The notes: generated by a model from the letters alone, not told the origin. A DNA stretch of 64,000 nucleotides from Rathayibacter sp. Leaf185 (GCF_001423885.1 NZ_LMPP01000006.1:62001-126000); one strand, 5' to 3'; positions 24,563 through 33,370 are shown, counted from the stretch's first letter. Program-made: numbers and translations.

Positions 24563-25477
24563 TCAGCCCTTCTCGGCGCCCTCGGTCGTGTTCATGATCC
24601 GCTTCTGGAAGACGAAGAACAGCACGGCGACCGGGATCGACATCAGTACCGCGGCTGCGAGCTGCAGCGGGTACTGGTTGCCAGTGCCCAGCTGCCCCGA
24701 CACCAGCGAGGCGACCCCGGTGGTCAGGGTGTTCAGCTCCGGCGACTGCCGCGACACCACGAAGTGCGAGAACTCGTTCCACGAGCCCTGGAACGACAGG
24801 ATGAACAGCGTCACGATCGCCGGACGCGCCATCGGCACCACGATCGACCGGAAGGTGCGGAACACTCCCGCCCCGTCGATCCGGGCGGCCTCCTCGATCG
24901 ACAGCGGGATCGAGTCGAAGAACTGCTTCATGATGAAGATGCCCGCCGCGTCGACGATCAGCGGCACGATCATCCCGGCGTAGCTGTCGTAGAGGCCCAG
25001 CTGCTTGAGGATCAGGAATCGCGGGATCAGCAGCACCACGGCGGGCACGCTCATCACGCCGATGAAGAGGGCGAACAGCAGCCCGCGACCGCGGAAGCGC
25101 AGCCGCGAGAGCGCGTACCCCGCGAGCGAGTCGAAGAAGACGCGGCCGACGGTCACGAACACCGTCACGATCACCGAGTTCAGCGTCCAGAGCGGCAGCG
25201 GCACGTCGGTGAAGAGGCGCTCGTAGGAGGCGAACGACCAGGTCGCGGGCAGCAGGGACAGCGGGTTCGCGGTCGCGTCGGAGTCGGTCTTGAACGACGA
25301 CGCCACCGAGATGAGGAACGGGTAGATGTAGACCAGCGCGAGCCCGATCAGCAGCAGGTAGCCGCCGATGAGCGACGCGCGACCGCGGGCGCCGAGGCGG
25401 ACGCGACGGTGCGGGACGCGGGCGGGAGGCTCCTCCCGGGGCGGGACCTCGGTGCGGTCGGACACGAGCGTGCTCAT
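24563..25477 (-). CDS. Carbohydrate ABC transporter permease (MalG type)
   Basis: A 304-aa protein with six helices. The EAA loop EEAARIDGAGVFRTFRSIVV is the contact site for the ATPase. The layout (LLIGLALVYIYPFLISVASSFK near the N-terminus, and MSVPAVVLLIPRFLIL) is that of CUT1-family MalG-like permeases. The ATG overlaps the stop of the upstream permease gene by 4 bp (ATGA at 25474-25477). No ATPase gene is present in the operon; CUT1 systems in actinobacteria often share one MsiK-like ATPase encoded elsewhere. Confidence 0.9.
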   Translation of the reverse strand: MSTLVSDRTEVPPREEPPARVPHRRVRLGARGRASLIGGYLLLIGLALVYIYPFLISVASSFKTDSDATANPLSLLPATWSFASYERLFTDVPLPLWTLNSVIVTVFVTVGRVFFDSLAGYALSRLRFRGRGLLFALFIGVMSVPAVVLLIPRFLILKQLGLYDSYAGMIVPLIVDAAGIFIMKQFFDSIPLSIEEAARIDGAGVFRTFRSIVVPMARPAIVTLFILSFQGSWNEFSHFVVSRQSPELNTLTTGVASLVSGQLGTGNQYPLQLAAAVLMSIPVAVLFFVFQKRIMNTTEGAEKG

Positions 25478-26580
25478 CGCACACCTCCCGTGGTGAGGGT
25501 CGTCGCGGCGTCGGCGCGAGCAGAGCGGCCCAGGCGCTTGCGCGGCTCGCCCTTCTCCCGGAGGAGCGCGCGCTGCAGCAGCGTGAGGACGACGATGATG
25601 AAGAACAGGATGAAGGCGATCGCGGCGCCCTGGCCCCAGCGCAGATCGGTGAACGAGGACTCGTAGGCGAGGTAGGCCGGGGTGAGCAGCGTCTTGCCGG
25701 GCGATCCGCCTCCGGTCAGGTAGATCTGGTCGAACACCTGCCAGGTGCCGATGAGGCCCAGGGTGAGCACCGTGAAGAGCGTCGGCCGCAGCATCGGCAG
25801 CGTCACCGAGAAGAACTTCCGGAGGGGACCCGCGCCGTCCATGAGCGCCGCCTCGTCGATCTCGGCGCCGATGTTCTGCAGCGCTGCGAGGAACAGCAGC
25901 ATGAACGTTCCCGAAGTGGTGAAGATCGCCATCGTGATCAGCACGCACATCGCGACGGAGGGTCCCGACAGCCAGTCCCACCAGGTGAGCCCGAGCGGGC
26001 CGGCGGCGGTGGAGCCCGAGCCGTCGATCCCGAGAGAGCCGAGCAGGGTGTGCAGCACGCCGGTCGGGTCCGCCATCCAGGTCGGCCCGTCGGCCCCGAA
26101 CCAGCCGAGCACGGCGTTGACGACGCCCGAGGCGCTGAAGAGGAAGAGGAAGATCACGGTGATCGCGATCGACGAGGTGACCGAGGGGAAGTAGAACGCG
26201 GTGCGGAAGAAGCCGCGCCCGCGCAGGATCCGCCGGTTGACCTGCACCGCGAGGAACAGTGCGAGCGCGGTCTGCAGCGGCACGACGAGCAGCACGTAGT
26301 AGACGTTGTTGCGGATCGCGGTGCCGAAGTCCTTCTGCGCGAGACCGGAGTCGAGCAGCACGGCGCGGTAGTTGTCGGCGCCGACGAACTGCGCGGTCGG
26401 GCCCAGCGGCGAGCCGAGCCCGTTCCAGTTGCTGACGCTCACCCAGAGGGCGAGCCCGATCGGGACGACCAGGAACACGCCGATCACCAGGATCGCCGGC
26501 AGGGTGAAGAGCCAGCCGTAGCGGGCCTCGTGCCCGCGGATGCCGGAACGGCGACTCCGCGCGGCGACGGTGGTGCTCAT
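25474..26580 (-). CDS. Carbohydrate ABC transporter permease (MalF type)
   Basis: A 368-aa membrane protein with the EAA loop DEAALMDGAGPLRKFFSVTL. An inserted extracytoplasmic loop of about 60 residues (GADGPTWMADPTGV, GSGSTAAGPLGL) lies between helices 3 and 4, a feature of MalF-like subunits. It forms the heterodimeric channel with the next gene, to which it is coupled by a 4-bp overlap, and lies 78 bp after the binding-protein gene. Confidence 0.9.
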   Translation of the reverse strand: MSTTVAARSRRSGIRGHEARYGWLFTLPAILVIGVFLVVPIGLALWVSVSNWNGLGSPLGPTAQFVGADNYRAVLLDSGLAQKDFGTAIRNNVYYVLLVVPLQTALALFLAVQVNRRILRGRGFFRTAFYFPSVTSSIAITVIFLFLFSASGVVNAVLGWFGADGPTWMADPTGVLHTLLGSLGIDGSGSTAAGPLGLTWWDWLSGPSVAMCVLITMAIFTTSGTFMLLFLAALQNIGAEIDEAALMDGAGPLRKFFSVTLPMLRPTLFTVLTLGLIGTWQVFDQIYLTGGGSPGKTLLTPAYLAYESSFTDLRWGQGAAIAFILFFIIVVLTLLQRALLREKGEPRKRLGRSARADAATTLTTGGVR

Positions 26581-26657
26581 CGATGCGTCTCCTTCGACGG
26601 TCGTGATGCTGGGGGTCCGGGAGGCGGCGGTCGGGTCCGCCGCCCCCCGGAGTCGGG

Positions 26658-27905
26658 CTACTTCGCGTTCGCGGTGTCGAGCGCGTCCTGCAGGTTCGTC
26701 TGCAGATCCGCGAGGATCGCCTCCGGATCGCCCGTCGCCAGGCCCTCGAGCGCCGAGTTGAAGTCGGTGATCACGGTGGCGGCGCCGGCGAACGCGACCG
26801 GGCTGACCGCGTAGTCGTTGCCCGAGACGAAGGCCGCGTTCTCGGGGTACTTCGTCGCGTACTCCGCCGCTCCGGTCTCGGTCGACGGGATCACGCCGAA
26901 CGCGTCGGAGAAGGCGAGCTGCTGCTCGTCGGAGGTCAGCGCGGCGACGAGCGACTCGGTCTGCTCGGCGGTGTCGCTGCCGACCGGGATGCCCCAGCAG
27001 TTGCTGAACGTGAACGTCGACTTCCCGCCCGGGCCGGCGGGGAGCTCGGCGACGGTGTAGTTCACGTCGGGGTAGTCGGCCGCGAGCGCACCGTTGATCC
27101 AGGGGCCCTCGATGACCATCGCGGCGGCGCCCTTGCCGAACGCCTCACCCGACCAGCCGGAGTCGAGGTCGGCCGGGAACTTCAGCGTCCCGGCCGTCAG
27201 CAGCGTCTTGACCTCGGTGAGGCCTGCGACGTTCTCCGGGGTGTCCGCGGTGACCGTCTGGCCGTCCTCCGACAGCAGGGAGCCGTCGGCCTGGTTCATG
27301 AACGTGCCGATGCGGGCGTACTCGGCGCCGAACGAGAGCCCGGTGACGCCGTTCGCCGTCAGCGTCGTCGCGGCGGACTCGAGCGACGCCCAGTCGGTGG
27401 GGATGTCGGCGTCGGTGAGGCCGGCCGCTGCCCAGAGGTCGGTGTTGATGACCAGGCCGAGCGTCGAGAAGTCCTTGGGCTCGCAGTAGAACTGGTCGTC
27501 GTAGGTGAACGCGTCGCGCAGCGCCGGGTAGAAGGCGTCGGCGTTCGAGGAGTCCTGCGCGTAGGGCTCGAGGTAGCGGTTGCTCGCGTAGGTCTGGAAC
27601 TGGTCCCAGCTCATGTAGAAGAGGTCGGGCGGGTTGCCGCCCGAGAAGCCCTGGCCGAGCTGCTGGGTGAGGTCGCTCGCGGCGACCACGTCGACGCTCG
27701 TGCCGTTCTCCTCGCCCCAGCTGGTGACCGCGTCGGTGACGGCGGTGGTCTCGGCGTCCCCGGAGGAGCCGATCATCACGGTGAGACCGGCGGAGTCGCT
27801 CGAGCCGCCGGAATCGCCGCCGCTCGAGCAGGCGGCGAGGCTGAGCATCGTCGCGGTCGCGATCAGTACGGCACCCCATCGTGCCGCGGTGTGGGTGGGT
27901 GTCAT
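26658..27905 (-). CDS. Extracellular sugar-binding lipoprotein of the ABC importer
   Basis: A 415-aa solute-binding protein (SBP family 1). A lipoprotein signal peptide ends at LAAC (Cys26), followed by a Ser/Gly/Asp-rich tether. The mature domain has the two-lobe pattern, with DLFYMSWDQFQTYA, FSTLGLVINTDLW and AAAMVIEGPWI. It captures an oligosaccharide or glycoside on the cell surface and delivers it to the two permeases. It is the first gene of the operon, 95 bp downstream of the LacI gene on the same strand. Confidence 0.9.
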   Translation of the reverse strand: MTPTHTAARWGAVLIATATMLSLAACSSGGDSGGSSDSAGLTVMIGSSGDAETTAVTDAVTSWGEENGTSVDVVAASDLTQQLGQGFSGGNPPDLFYMSWDQFQTYASNRYLEPYAQDSSNADAFYPALRDAFTYDDQFYCEPKDFSTLGLVINTDLWAAAGLTDADIPTDWASLESAATTLTANGVTGLSFGAEYARIGTFMNQADGSLLSEDGQTVTADTPENVAGLTEVKTLLTAGTLKFPADLDSGWSGEAFGKGAAAMVIEGPWINGALAADYPDVNYTVAELPAGPGGKSTFTFSNCWGIPVGSDTAEQTESLVAALTSDEQQLAFSDAFGVIPSTETGAAEYATKYPENAAFVSGNDYAVSPVAFAGAATVITDFNSALEGLATGDPEAILADLQTNLQDALDTANAK

Positions 27906-27955
27906 GGTCGGAGCCTTTCGTGTGGGGATGGCCGCTTCGGGCGCGGCCGGGCGGG

Positions 27956-28014
27956 TCAGTGCTGGTGCGATCAGTGCTGGTGCGATCAGTGCTGGTGCGA
28001 TCAGTGCTGGTGCA
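27956..28014 (-). repeat. Four-copy 15-bp tandem repeat duplicating the lacI stop region
   Basis: The unit TCAGTGCTGGTGCGA occurs at 27956, 27971, 27986 and 28001 (the last copy ends GCA). On the minus strand each 5-codon unit reads CAC CAG CAC TGA in the LacI frame, so the true stop (28003-28001) is followed by three further in-frame copies of the same stop context. It lies between the LacI stop and the binding-protein start. Confidence 0.85.
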
Positions 28015-29032
28015 GGGGCGTCCGCACGACGAGGTGCGGCTCGATCAGGCGGTGCGCCTCGCCCGGGGCGAGGTCGCGGTGGACGATGTCATCGCCGTGC
28101 TCGCCGAGCAGCAGCTCCAGCGCTCCGGCCGCGACCGCGCCGAGGTCCTGATCGACGCTCGAGAGCCCGACCGCCGCGGCGACCGGGGTGTTGTCGAAGC
28201 CGACGATCGGCAGCTGCGCCCGGCCGACCGCGACGGCCGCCATCGACGCGCCGAGGGCCAGCGAGTCGGAGGCGCAGACGAGGCCGTCGATCCCGGAGTC
28301 GCCGCGGAGCAGCGCGATCGCCGCCGACCGCGCGCGCTGCACGTCGTCCTCGGCCGTGGCGAGCGTCAGGGGCACGCCGGGCAGTCGCTCGCGGAGCACC
28401 CGCTCCCAGCCGTTGCGCCGGTCGTCACCGGTCGCGGATCCGTCGGGCCAGCCGAGGAACGCGATGCGGGTGCAGCCCTCGGCGACCAGGTGTTCGGTCG
28501 CCTGCGCGACTCCGGAGGCGCCGTCGACGTCGACCCACAGGTGCTGCGGGTCGTTCTCGTCGTCGACTCCCCAGGGCCGGCCGAAGGTGACGAAGGGCAC
28601 CCCCTCGGCGATCAGCCAGGCCGTGCGCGGGTCGCCGTAGAAGGTGGAGGTGAGCACGAAGGCGTCGACGTCGGCGCCGTCGCGCAGGCGGCCGATCTGC
28701 GCGATCTCCTCCTCCGGCGTCCGTGCGGTGTAGAGCAGGATGCGCATCCCGCGCTCGTCGGCCTGCTCGGTCACGGCGTGCAGGAAGCGGTCGAGGAGGC
28801 TGCCGGACACTCCGTCGAGCACGCGGTCCATCCGGACACCGATGGTGCCGGACTTGCGGGTGCGCAGGCGGCGGGCGGAGGCGTGCGGTCGGTAGTTCAG
28901 GTCGGCGATCGCCGCCTCGACCCGCTCGCGCGTGGCGTCGCGGACGATCGCGGGGCTGTTGAGCACGTTCGAGACGGTCTGCCGCGACACTCCAGCGGCG
29001 CGGGCGACGTCTGCGACGGTCGGCAGTGCCAT
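28001..29032 (-). CDS. LacI-family transcriptional regulator
   Basis: A 343-aa protein. Residues 1-50 are the LacI helix-turn-helix and hinge (TVADVARAAGVSRQTVSNVL). The periplasmic-binding-like effector domain spans 60-340 (GTIGVRMDRVLDG, LVCASDSLALGA, PIVGFDNTPVAAAVG, SSVDQDLGAVAAGAL). It most likely represses the ABC importer and the divergent glycosidase, and is relieved by the imported sugar. Two copies of a TTSGATCGWTCAA operator lie in the 188-bp divergent region. The C-terminal codons fall in the tandem repeat 27956-28014. Confidence 0.9.
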   Translation of the reverse strand: MALPTVADVARAAGVSRQTVSNVLNSPAIVRDATRERVEAAIADLNYRPHASARRLRTRKSGTIGVRMDRVLDGVSGSLLDRFLHAVTEQADERGMRILLYTARTPEEEIAQIGRLRDGADVDAFVLTSTFYGDPRTAWLIAEGVPFVTFGRPWGVDDENDPQHLWVDVDGASGVAQATEHLVAEGCTRIAFLGWPDGSATGDDRRNGWERVLRERLPGVPLTLATAEDDVQRARSAAIALLRGDSGIDGLVCASDSLALGASMAAVAVGRAQLPIVGFDNTPVAAAVGLSSVDQDLGAVAAGALELLLGEHGDDIVHRDLAPGEAHRLIEPHLVVRTPLHQH

Positions 29033-29048
29033 GCGTCCTCCTCGACGG

Positions 29049-29096
29049 TTCGATCGTTCAAATCCCAGCGGGCATCGCGGGATTTGATCGATCCAA
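29049..29096. promoter_or_regulatory. Pair of LacI-type operators in the divergent promoter region
   Basis: TTCGATCGTTCAA (29049-29061) and, on the other strand, TTGGATCGATCAA (29096-29084) agree in 11 of 13 positions. They are centred 35 bp apart and flank an AAATCCC...GGGATTT inverted repeat. TACATT at 29106-29111 is a candidate -10 box for the + strand gene. CG-centred palindromes of this type are typical LacI-family operators. Confidence 0.65.
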
Positions 29097-29163
29097 TTCG
29101 AGTGCTACATTACCTCCGACCGCGGTGGTGTCAACCGGGTGACCGCCGGCACCTCACCCGACC

Positions 29164-29209
29164 GACGATTCAGTGCCGACGATGACGATTCAGTGCCGAC
29201 GATTCAGTG
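29164..29209 (+). repeat. Three copies of GACGATTCAGTG before the glycosidase start
   Basis: Exact copies at 29164-29175, 29184-29195 and 29198-29209, separated by CCGACGAT and CC. The last copy runs into the GAGGAG ribosome-binding site of the gene at 29221. They fall in the 5' leader and look like slippage products. Confidence 0.75.
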
Positions 29210-29220
29210 AGGAGTCGCCC

Positions 29221-31227
29221 GTGACGACCGAGCACGACGACCGTCCGCTCCAGCCGCTCCTCCATGACGCCGTCGTCCTGCTCCGCGCCCCGTCGCAGCT
29301 CTGGTGCGACGACGCCGGAGACCTCGGCGGCCCACCCGTCCACGGGCTCTACCACGGCGACGTCCGGGTCCTGTCGGGCGCACGTCTGGTCGTCGGGGGA
29401 CGGGCTCCGGAGCCGATCGCGACAGGGCGCGACGGCGCCTCCTCCGCCCGCTTCACCGGGCTCCTCCGGCACCTCGACGACGCCTCGGCCGACCCGCGGA
29501 TCCGCGTGATCCGCTCGCGCACGATCGCGGCCGGGTCGCTGCACGAGACCGTCCGACTCGAGTCGGCCCTGCCCGAGCCCGTCGCCACGCGCGTCGAGCT
29601 CGCGCTCGAGGCCGACTTCTCGCTCGTCCACGTGGTGAAGGCCGGACTGCGCGACGACGTCACGATCGAGACCGCTCGCGGCGACGGCTCCCTCGAGTGG
29701 CGCCACGGCACCACCCGGGCCGTCGTGCGCGCCGAGGGCGCCACGATCGAGGGCGGCGCGGAGGCGGTGCTCGCGTGGGACGTCGTCGTGCCCGCACGCG
29801 GGGCGGTCGAAGTCTCGTGGAGCGTCGAGATGGACGACTCCGCCGCGGTCGTGGCCGCCGCCCCCGGCGACGCCGAGTGGACCGGTGCGAGCGTCGAGTC
29901 GGGCGATTCGCGCCTCGCCTCCTGGTGCCGCGCCGCCCTCGACGATCTCGACGCCCTGCGGATGGTCACCGTCGCGCGCCCGGATGAGACGTTCCTCGCC
30001 GCGGGCGCGCCCTGGTTCTTCACCCTCTTCGGCCGCGACTCGATCTGGGCGGCGCGGATGCTCCTCCCGCTCGGCACGGAGCTCGCCGGCTCGACCCTCC
30101 GCGTCCTCGCCGGTCTCCAGGGCACCCGCGACGATCCCGAGACGGCCGAGCAGCCCGGCAAGATCATGCACGAGCTGAGGGCGACCACCCTCGATATCCC
30201 GGGCGAGGGCGTCTCCCTGCCACCGCTCTACTACGGCACGGTCGACGCCACCGCGCTCTGGGTGTGCCTCCTGCACGACTCCTGGCGCTGGGGGCTGGCC
30301 GACGACGAGGTCGAAGCGCTGCTGCCCGCGCTCGAGGAGGCGCTGCGCTGGCTCCGCGACGACGGCGACTCCGACGGCGACGGCCTGCTCGAGTACGTCG
30401 ACACCACCGGCCACGGCCTCGCCAACCAGGGCTGGAAGGACTCGGGCGACTCGATCCAGTGGCGCGACGGCACCCTCGCCGAGGGGCCGATCGCCCTGTG
30501 CGAGGTGCAGGCCTACGCCTACGAGGCGGCCGTCGGAGGCGCGGCGCTGCTCGAGCGCTTCGGTCGCGACGGCGCACCGTGGCGCGAGTACGCCGCCGCG
30601 CTGAAGCAGCGCTTCGCCGAGTCGTTCTGGATCCCGACTCCCGACGGGGGCTTCCCCGCGATCGCCCTCGACGCGAGGAAGCGCCCCGTCGACACCGTGA
30701 CCAGCAACATCGGGCACCTGCTCGGCACCGGCATCCTCTCGACCGAGCACGCGACGCGGGTCGCCGAGCTCCTGGTCTCCCCCGAGCTCGACTCCGGCTA
30801 CGGCCTGCGCACCCTGTCGACCGACTCCGCCGGCTACTGGCCGCTCTCGTACCACGGAGGCTCGGTGTGGGCCCACGACACGGCCATCGCCGTCACGGGG
30901 CTCACCCGCGAGGGCTTCGGGGCGGAGGCGACGACCCTGTCACGCGGGCTGCTCGCCGCCGCCGAGGGCTTCGGCTACCGGATGCCCGAGCTGCACTCCG
31001 GAGATCCGCTCGGTGCCGCTCCCGTCCCGTACCCGTCGTCGTGCCGTCCGCAAGCCTGGTCGGCCGCCGCCGCGATCGCCGTGCTGACCGCCGCGCTCGG
31101 CCTGAGGCCCGGAGACGACTCACTCGGGGTCACGCCGCTCTCGCCCGCCCTCGCGGGGCCGCTGCGCGTGCACGGGATCCGCTATCGCGGCGTCGACGTG
31201 CCGATCGACACGCAGAACATCAGCTGA
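29221..31227 (+). CDS. Glycogen-debranching-type (amylo-alpha-1,6-glucosidase-like) glycosidase
   Basis: A 668-aa protein. An N-terminal beta-sandwich domain (1-220, the glycogen debranching N-terminal domain) is followed by an (alpha/alpha)6 barrel. Barrel motifs include PWFFTLFGRDSIWAARMLLP, EQPGKIMHELR, NQGWKDSGDS and PYPSSCRPQAWSAAA. This matches GH15/GH63/GH133-like glycosidases; acid residues in GRDSIW and GWKDSGD are candidate catalytic groups. GTG 29221 is chosen for the GAGGAG site 6 bp upstream. No signal peptide, so it acts on the sugar after uptake. It is divergent from LacI and likely co-regulated with the ABC importer. Confidence 0.8.
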   Translation: MTTEHDDRPLQPLLHDAVVLLRAPSQLWCDDAGDLGGPPVHGLYHGDVRVLSGARLVVGGRAPEPIATGRDGASSARFTGLLRHLDDASADPRIRVIRSRTIAAGSLHETVRLESALPEPVATRVELALEADFSLVHVVKAGLRDDVTIETARGDGSLEWRHGTTRAVVRAEGATIEGGAEAVLAWDVVVPARGAVEVSWSVEMDDSAAVVAAAPGDAEWTGASVESGDSRLASWCRAALDDLDALRMVTVARPDETFLAAGAPWFFTLFGRDSIWAARMLLPLGTELAGSTLRVLAGLQGTRDDPETAEQPGKIMHELRATTLDIPGEGVSLPPLYYGTVDATALWVCLLHDSWRWGLADDEVEALLPALEEALRWLRDDGDSDGDGLLEYVDTTGHGLANQGWKDSGDSIQWRDGTLAEGPIALCEVQAYAYEAAVGGAALLERFGRDGAPWREYAAALKQRFAESFWIPTPDGGFPAIALDARKRPVDTVTSNIGHLLGTGILSTEHATRVAELLVSPELDSGYGLRTLSTDSAGYWPLSYHGGSVWAHDTAIAVTGLTREGFGAEATTLSRGLLAAAEGFGYRMPELHSGDPLGAAPVPYPSSCRPQAWSAAAAIAVLTAALGLRPGDDSLGVTPLSPALAGPLRVHGIRYRGVDVPIDTQNIS

Positions 31228-31275
31228 GGAAGGGGTCCCTCCCTCCACAGCGGAGGCACCCCCCTCTCAGCTGAT
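31219..31275. terminator. Convergent terminator formed from two gene ends
   Basis: ATCAGCTGAG (31219-31228) pairs with CTCAGCTGAT (31266-31275), with further GGGGT/ACCCC pairing inside. The left arm contains the glycosidase stop codon. It serves the glycosidase (+) and the flavoprotein gene (-). Confidence 0.65.
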
Positions 31276-31283
31276 GGTGCGCG

Positions 31284-32390
31284 TCAGGACAGCCGGGCGA
31301 CGACCGCGCGCGCGATCCTCCGCCCGGAGCGATTGGCGCCGATCGTCGACGCCGTCGGACCGTAGCCCGCGAAGAACACCCGCGGGTCCGTGAGCGAGGC
31401 GCCGTCGGCCACGGCGACTCCGCCCTCGCGCTCGCGCAGGCCGAGCGGCGCCAGGTGCCGCAGCTCGGGGCGGAACCCGGTGGCCCAGATGATCGCGTCG
31501 GCGCGGCTGAACGAGCCGTCGGGCCAGCGCACGCCGTCCTCCTCGAGCGCACTGAACATCCCGCGCTCCCGGAGGATCCCCCGCTCGATGCCCGCGACGA
31601 CCCGCCGGGTGCGCTGCACACCGGTGCCGCCGACGATGCTCGGCAGGGCGCGACCGGCCCGGGCCGCACTGTCCTGCTCGGCCACGGCCTCCACCGCCGA
31701 GTTCAGCGCGAGCTGCTCGCCGTCGTGGTAGCGGACCGGGCGCCGCGTCGCCCAGGTCACCGAGCGGGCCACCCGCTCCAGCTCGAGGAGGAACCCGATC
31801 GCCGAGGTGCCGCCGCCGACGACGACCACCTGCTGTCCGGCGAAGTCCTCTGCCCGCACGTACTCGCTGGTGTCGATCTGCGCACCGCGGAACCGCTCGC
31901 GTCCGGGGTAGTACGGCACGAAGGGCGAGCCCCACGTGCCCGTCGCGTTGACGAGAATCCGCGCCCGCTGGGTCGAGTGATCCGTCTCGACGACGAGTTC
32001 TGCCGTGCGGTCGCCCGGCGTCGCACTGCTGACGCTGCGCACCGCCTCCGGCCGCCGCACGACGAGTCCGTACTCGTCCTCGTAGCGCCCGTAGTACTCG
32101 CTGACGACGTCCCTGGCGGGCCGGCGGCGGTCGGCCGTCGCGAACGACAGGCCGAGGCGGTCCATCCCGGGCAGATCGTGCACGCGGTGAGCAGAGCCGA
32201 GTCGCAGCGCCTCCCACCGGAACTGCCAGGCCCCACCCGCCCGCGGCCCGCGGTCGAGGACGACGAAGTCGGTGCCCGGGACGAGGCCGAGACGGCGCAG
32301 GTAGTAGGCCACCGAGAGGCCCGCCTGGCCCGCGCCGATGACCACGACCGGGTGCGCAGCGGCGGAGCGCGGAGCGAGCGCACGGGTCAC
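31284..32390 (-). CDS. Flavin-containing monooxygenase-like NAD(P)/FAD oxidoreductase
   Basis: A 368-aa protein with two dinucleotide motifs: VVVIGAGQAGLSVAYYLRRL for FAD near the N-terminus and QQVVVVGGGTSAIGFLLEL for NAD(P)H in the middle. ATGFRPELRHLA is the ATG motif seen in FMO, Baeyer-Villiger and YUCCA-like enzymes. GGAWQFRWEALRL resembles the GGxW substrate-side loop. The GTG start at 32390 follows GGAGC by 4 bp. Likely reaction: NADPH-dependent oxygenation of a small nucleophile; the substrate is unknown. It is monocistronic. Confidence 0.8.
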   Translation of the reverse strand: MTRALAPRSAAAHPVVVIGAGQAGLSVAYYLRRLGLVPGTDFVVLDRGPRAGGAWQFRWEALRLGSAHRVHDLPGMDRLGLSFATADRRRPARDVVSEYYGRYEDEYGLVVRRPEAVRSVSSATPGDRTAELVVETDHSTQRARILVNATGTWGSPFVPYYPGRERFRGAQIDTSEYVRAEDFAGQQVVVVGGGTSAIGFLLELERVARSVTWATRRPVRYHDGEQLALNSAVEAVAEQDSAARAGRALPSIVGGTGVQRTRRVVAGIERGILRERGMFSALEEDGVRWPDGSFSRADAIIWATGFRPELRHLAPLGLREREGGVAVADGASLTDPRVFFAGYGPTASTIGANRSGRRIARAVVARLS

Positions 32391-32556
32391 GGTGCTCCCA
32401 ACGGGGTCGAGGGGCCGAGGCGGCCCGACGAGTCAGGGCCGGAGTGGCGGATGCCCTGTCTGCTAAACTACCGGCTAGATTTCATTCTTCTCTGTCTGCT
32501 TCTTTTCCCCAGCTGGCTCACCGCCCGTCTGGCCTGTCATCGTGAGGGGGTCACCC

Positions 32557-32757
32557 ATGGGGCGCGGCCGTCAGAAGGCAAAGAACACCAAGATCGCTCG
32601 GGAGCTGAAGTCGTTCAGCCCAACGGTCGATTACAGTGCGCTCGAGCGCGAGCTCAGCCACCCGGACGAGCCGGACTACTCGAAGTGGATCGACCCCTCG
32701 GACGACGAGGGCGACGACACCGACTTCGTCGAGGAGCAGCACCAGAAGCGTGCCTGA
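32557..32757 (+). CDS. DUF3073 domain-containing protein
   Basis: A 66-aa protein, MGRGRQKAKNTKIARELK then PTVDYSALERELS, the conserved core of DUF3073, and a strongly acidic C-terminus. The family is nearly universal in actinobacteria and has no known function; the basic head and acidic tail suggest nucleic-acid or ribosome contact. GAGGGGG precedes the ATG. The ~165-bp upstream region is locally AT- and pyrimidine-rich (TAAACTACCGGCTAGATTTC), so a long leader is possible. The stop overlaps the start of the Nudix gene by 8 bp. Confidence 0.9.
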   Translation: MGRGRQKAKNTKIARELKSFSPTVDYSALERELSHPDEPDYSKWIDPSDDEGDDTDFVEEQHQKRA

Positions 32758-33370
32758 AGCACCGTCACCATCGGGGTCGCTCGGTTCGAGCGGCCCCGAT
32801 GCGCGTTCCGAGGACGCTTCTCCGGGCGTCGTCGAGCAGCTGTCGAGCCGGGTCGCCTACGAGACGCCGTGGATCCGGGTCCGTGAGGACGAGGTCCTCT
32901 GGCCCGGCGGGAGCACCGGCGTCTACTCGGTCGTCGAGCGCGCCGACTACGCGCTCGTGCTGCCGCGCGAGCGCGACGGCTTCTGGCTCGTCGAGCAGTA
33001 CCGGTACCCGATCGGGCGGCGCGCGTGGGAGTTCCCCGCGGGCGGCTGGCCGCACGGGTCGGCCGGCGGAGACGCGACAGCGCTCGCCCGCGCCGAGCTG
33101 CGCGAGGAGACGGGGCTGCGCGCCGGCCGCCTCCAGCACCTCGGGCGCCTGAGCGAGGCCTACGGATTTGTCGCGCAGGCCGTCGAGATCTACCTCGCCG
33201 AGGATCTCGAGCACGGGGAGCACGAGCGCGAGGCCACCGAGTCCGACATGGTGCAGCGCTGGTTCTCGGACGCCGAGGTCGCGGACATGGTGCGCTCGGG
33301 AGCGATCCTCGAGACGGCCGCCGTCGCCGCGCTCGGCCTGTTCTGGATGCACCGGGGACTCGTGCCCTGA
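32750..33370 (+). CDS. Nudix hydrolase with a degenerate Nudix box
   Basis: A 206-aa protein from GTG 32750, overlapping DUF3073. It has the layout of ADP-ribose pyrophosphatases (YETPWIRVREDEV, EQYRYPIGRRAWEFPAGGW, then the box around ALARAELREETGL). In the box the first conserved Glu appears as Gly and the Arg of the RE pair is Ala, while the metal-binding EExG core is kept. So hydrolysis of a nucleoside diphosphate sugar is likely but catalysis may be altered. Coupling to DUF3073 suggests co-expression. Confidence 0.75.
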   Translation: MPEAPSPSGSLGSSGPDARSEDASPGVVEQLSSRVAYETPWIRVREDEVLWPGGSTGVYSVVERADYALVLPRERDGFWLVEQYRYPIGRRAWEFPAGGWPHGSAGGDATALARAELREETGLRAGRLQHLGRLSEAYGFVAQAVEIYLAEDLEHGEHEREATESDMVQRWFSDAEVADMVRSGAILETAAVAALGLFWMHRGLVP

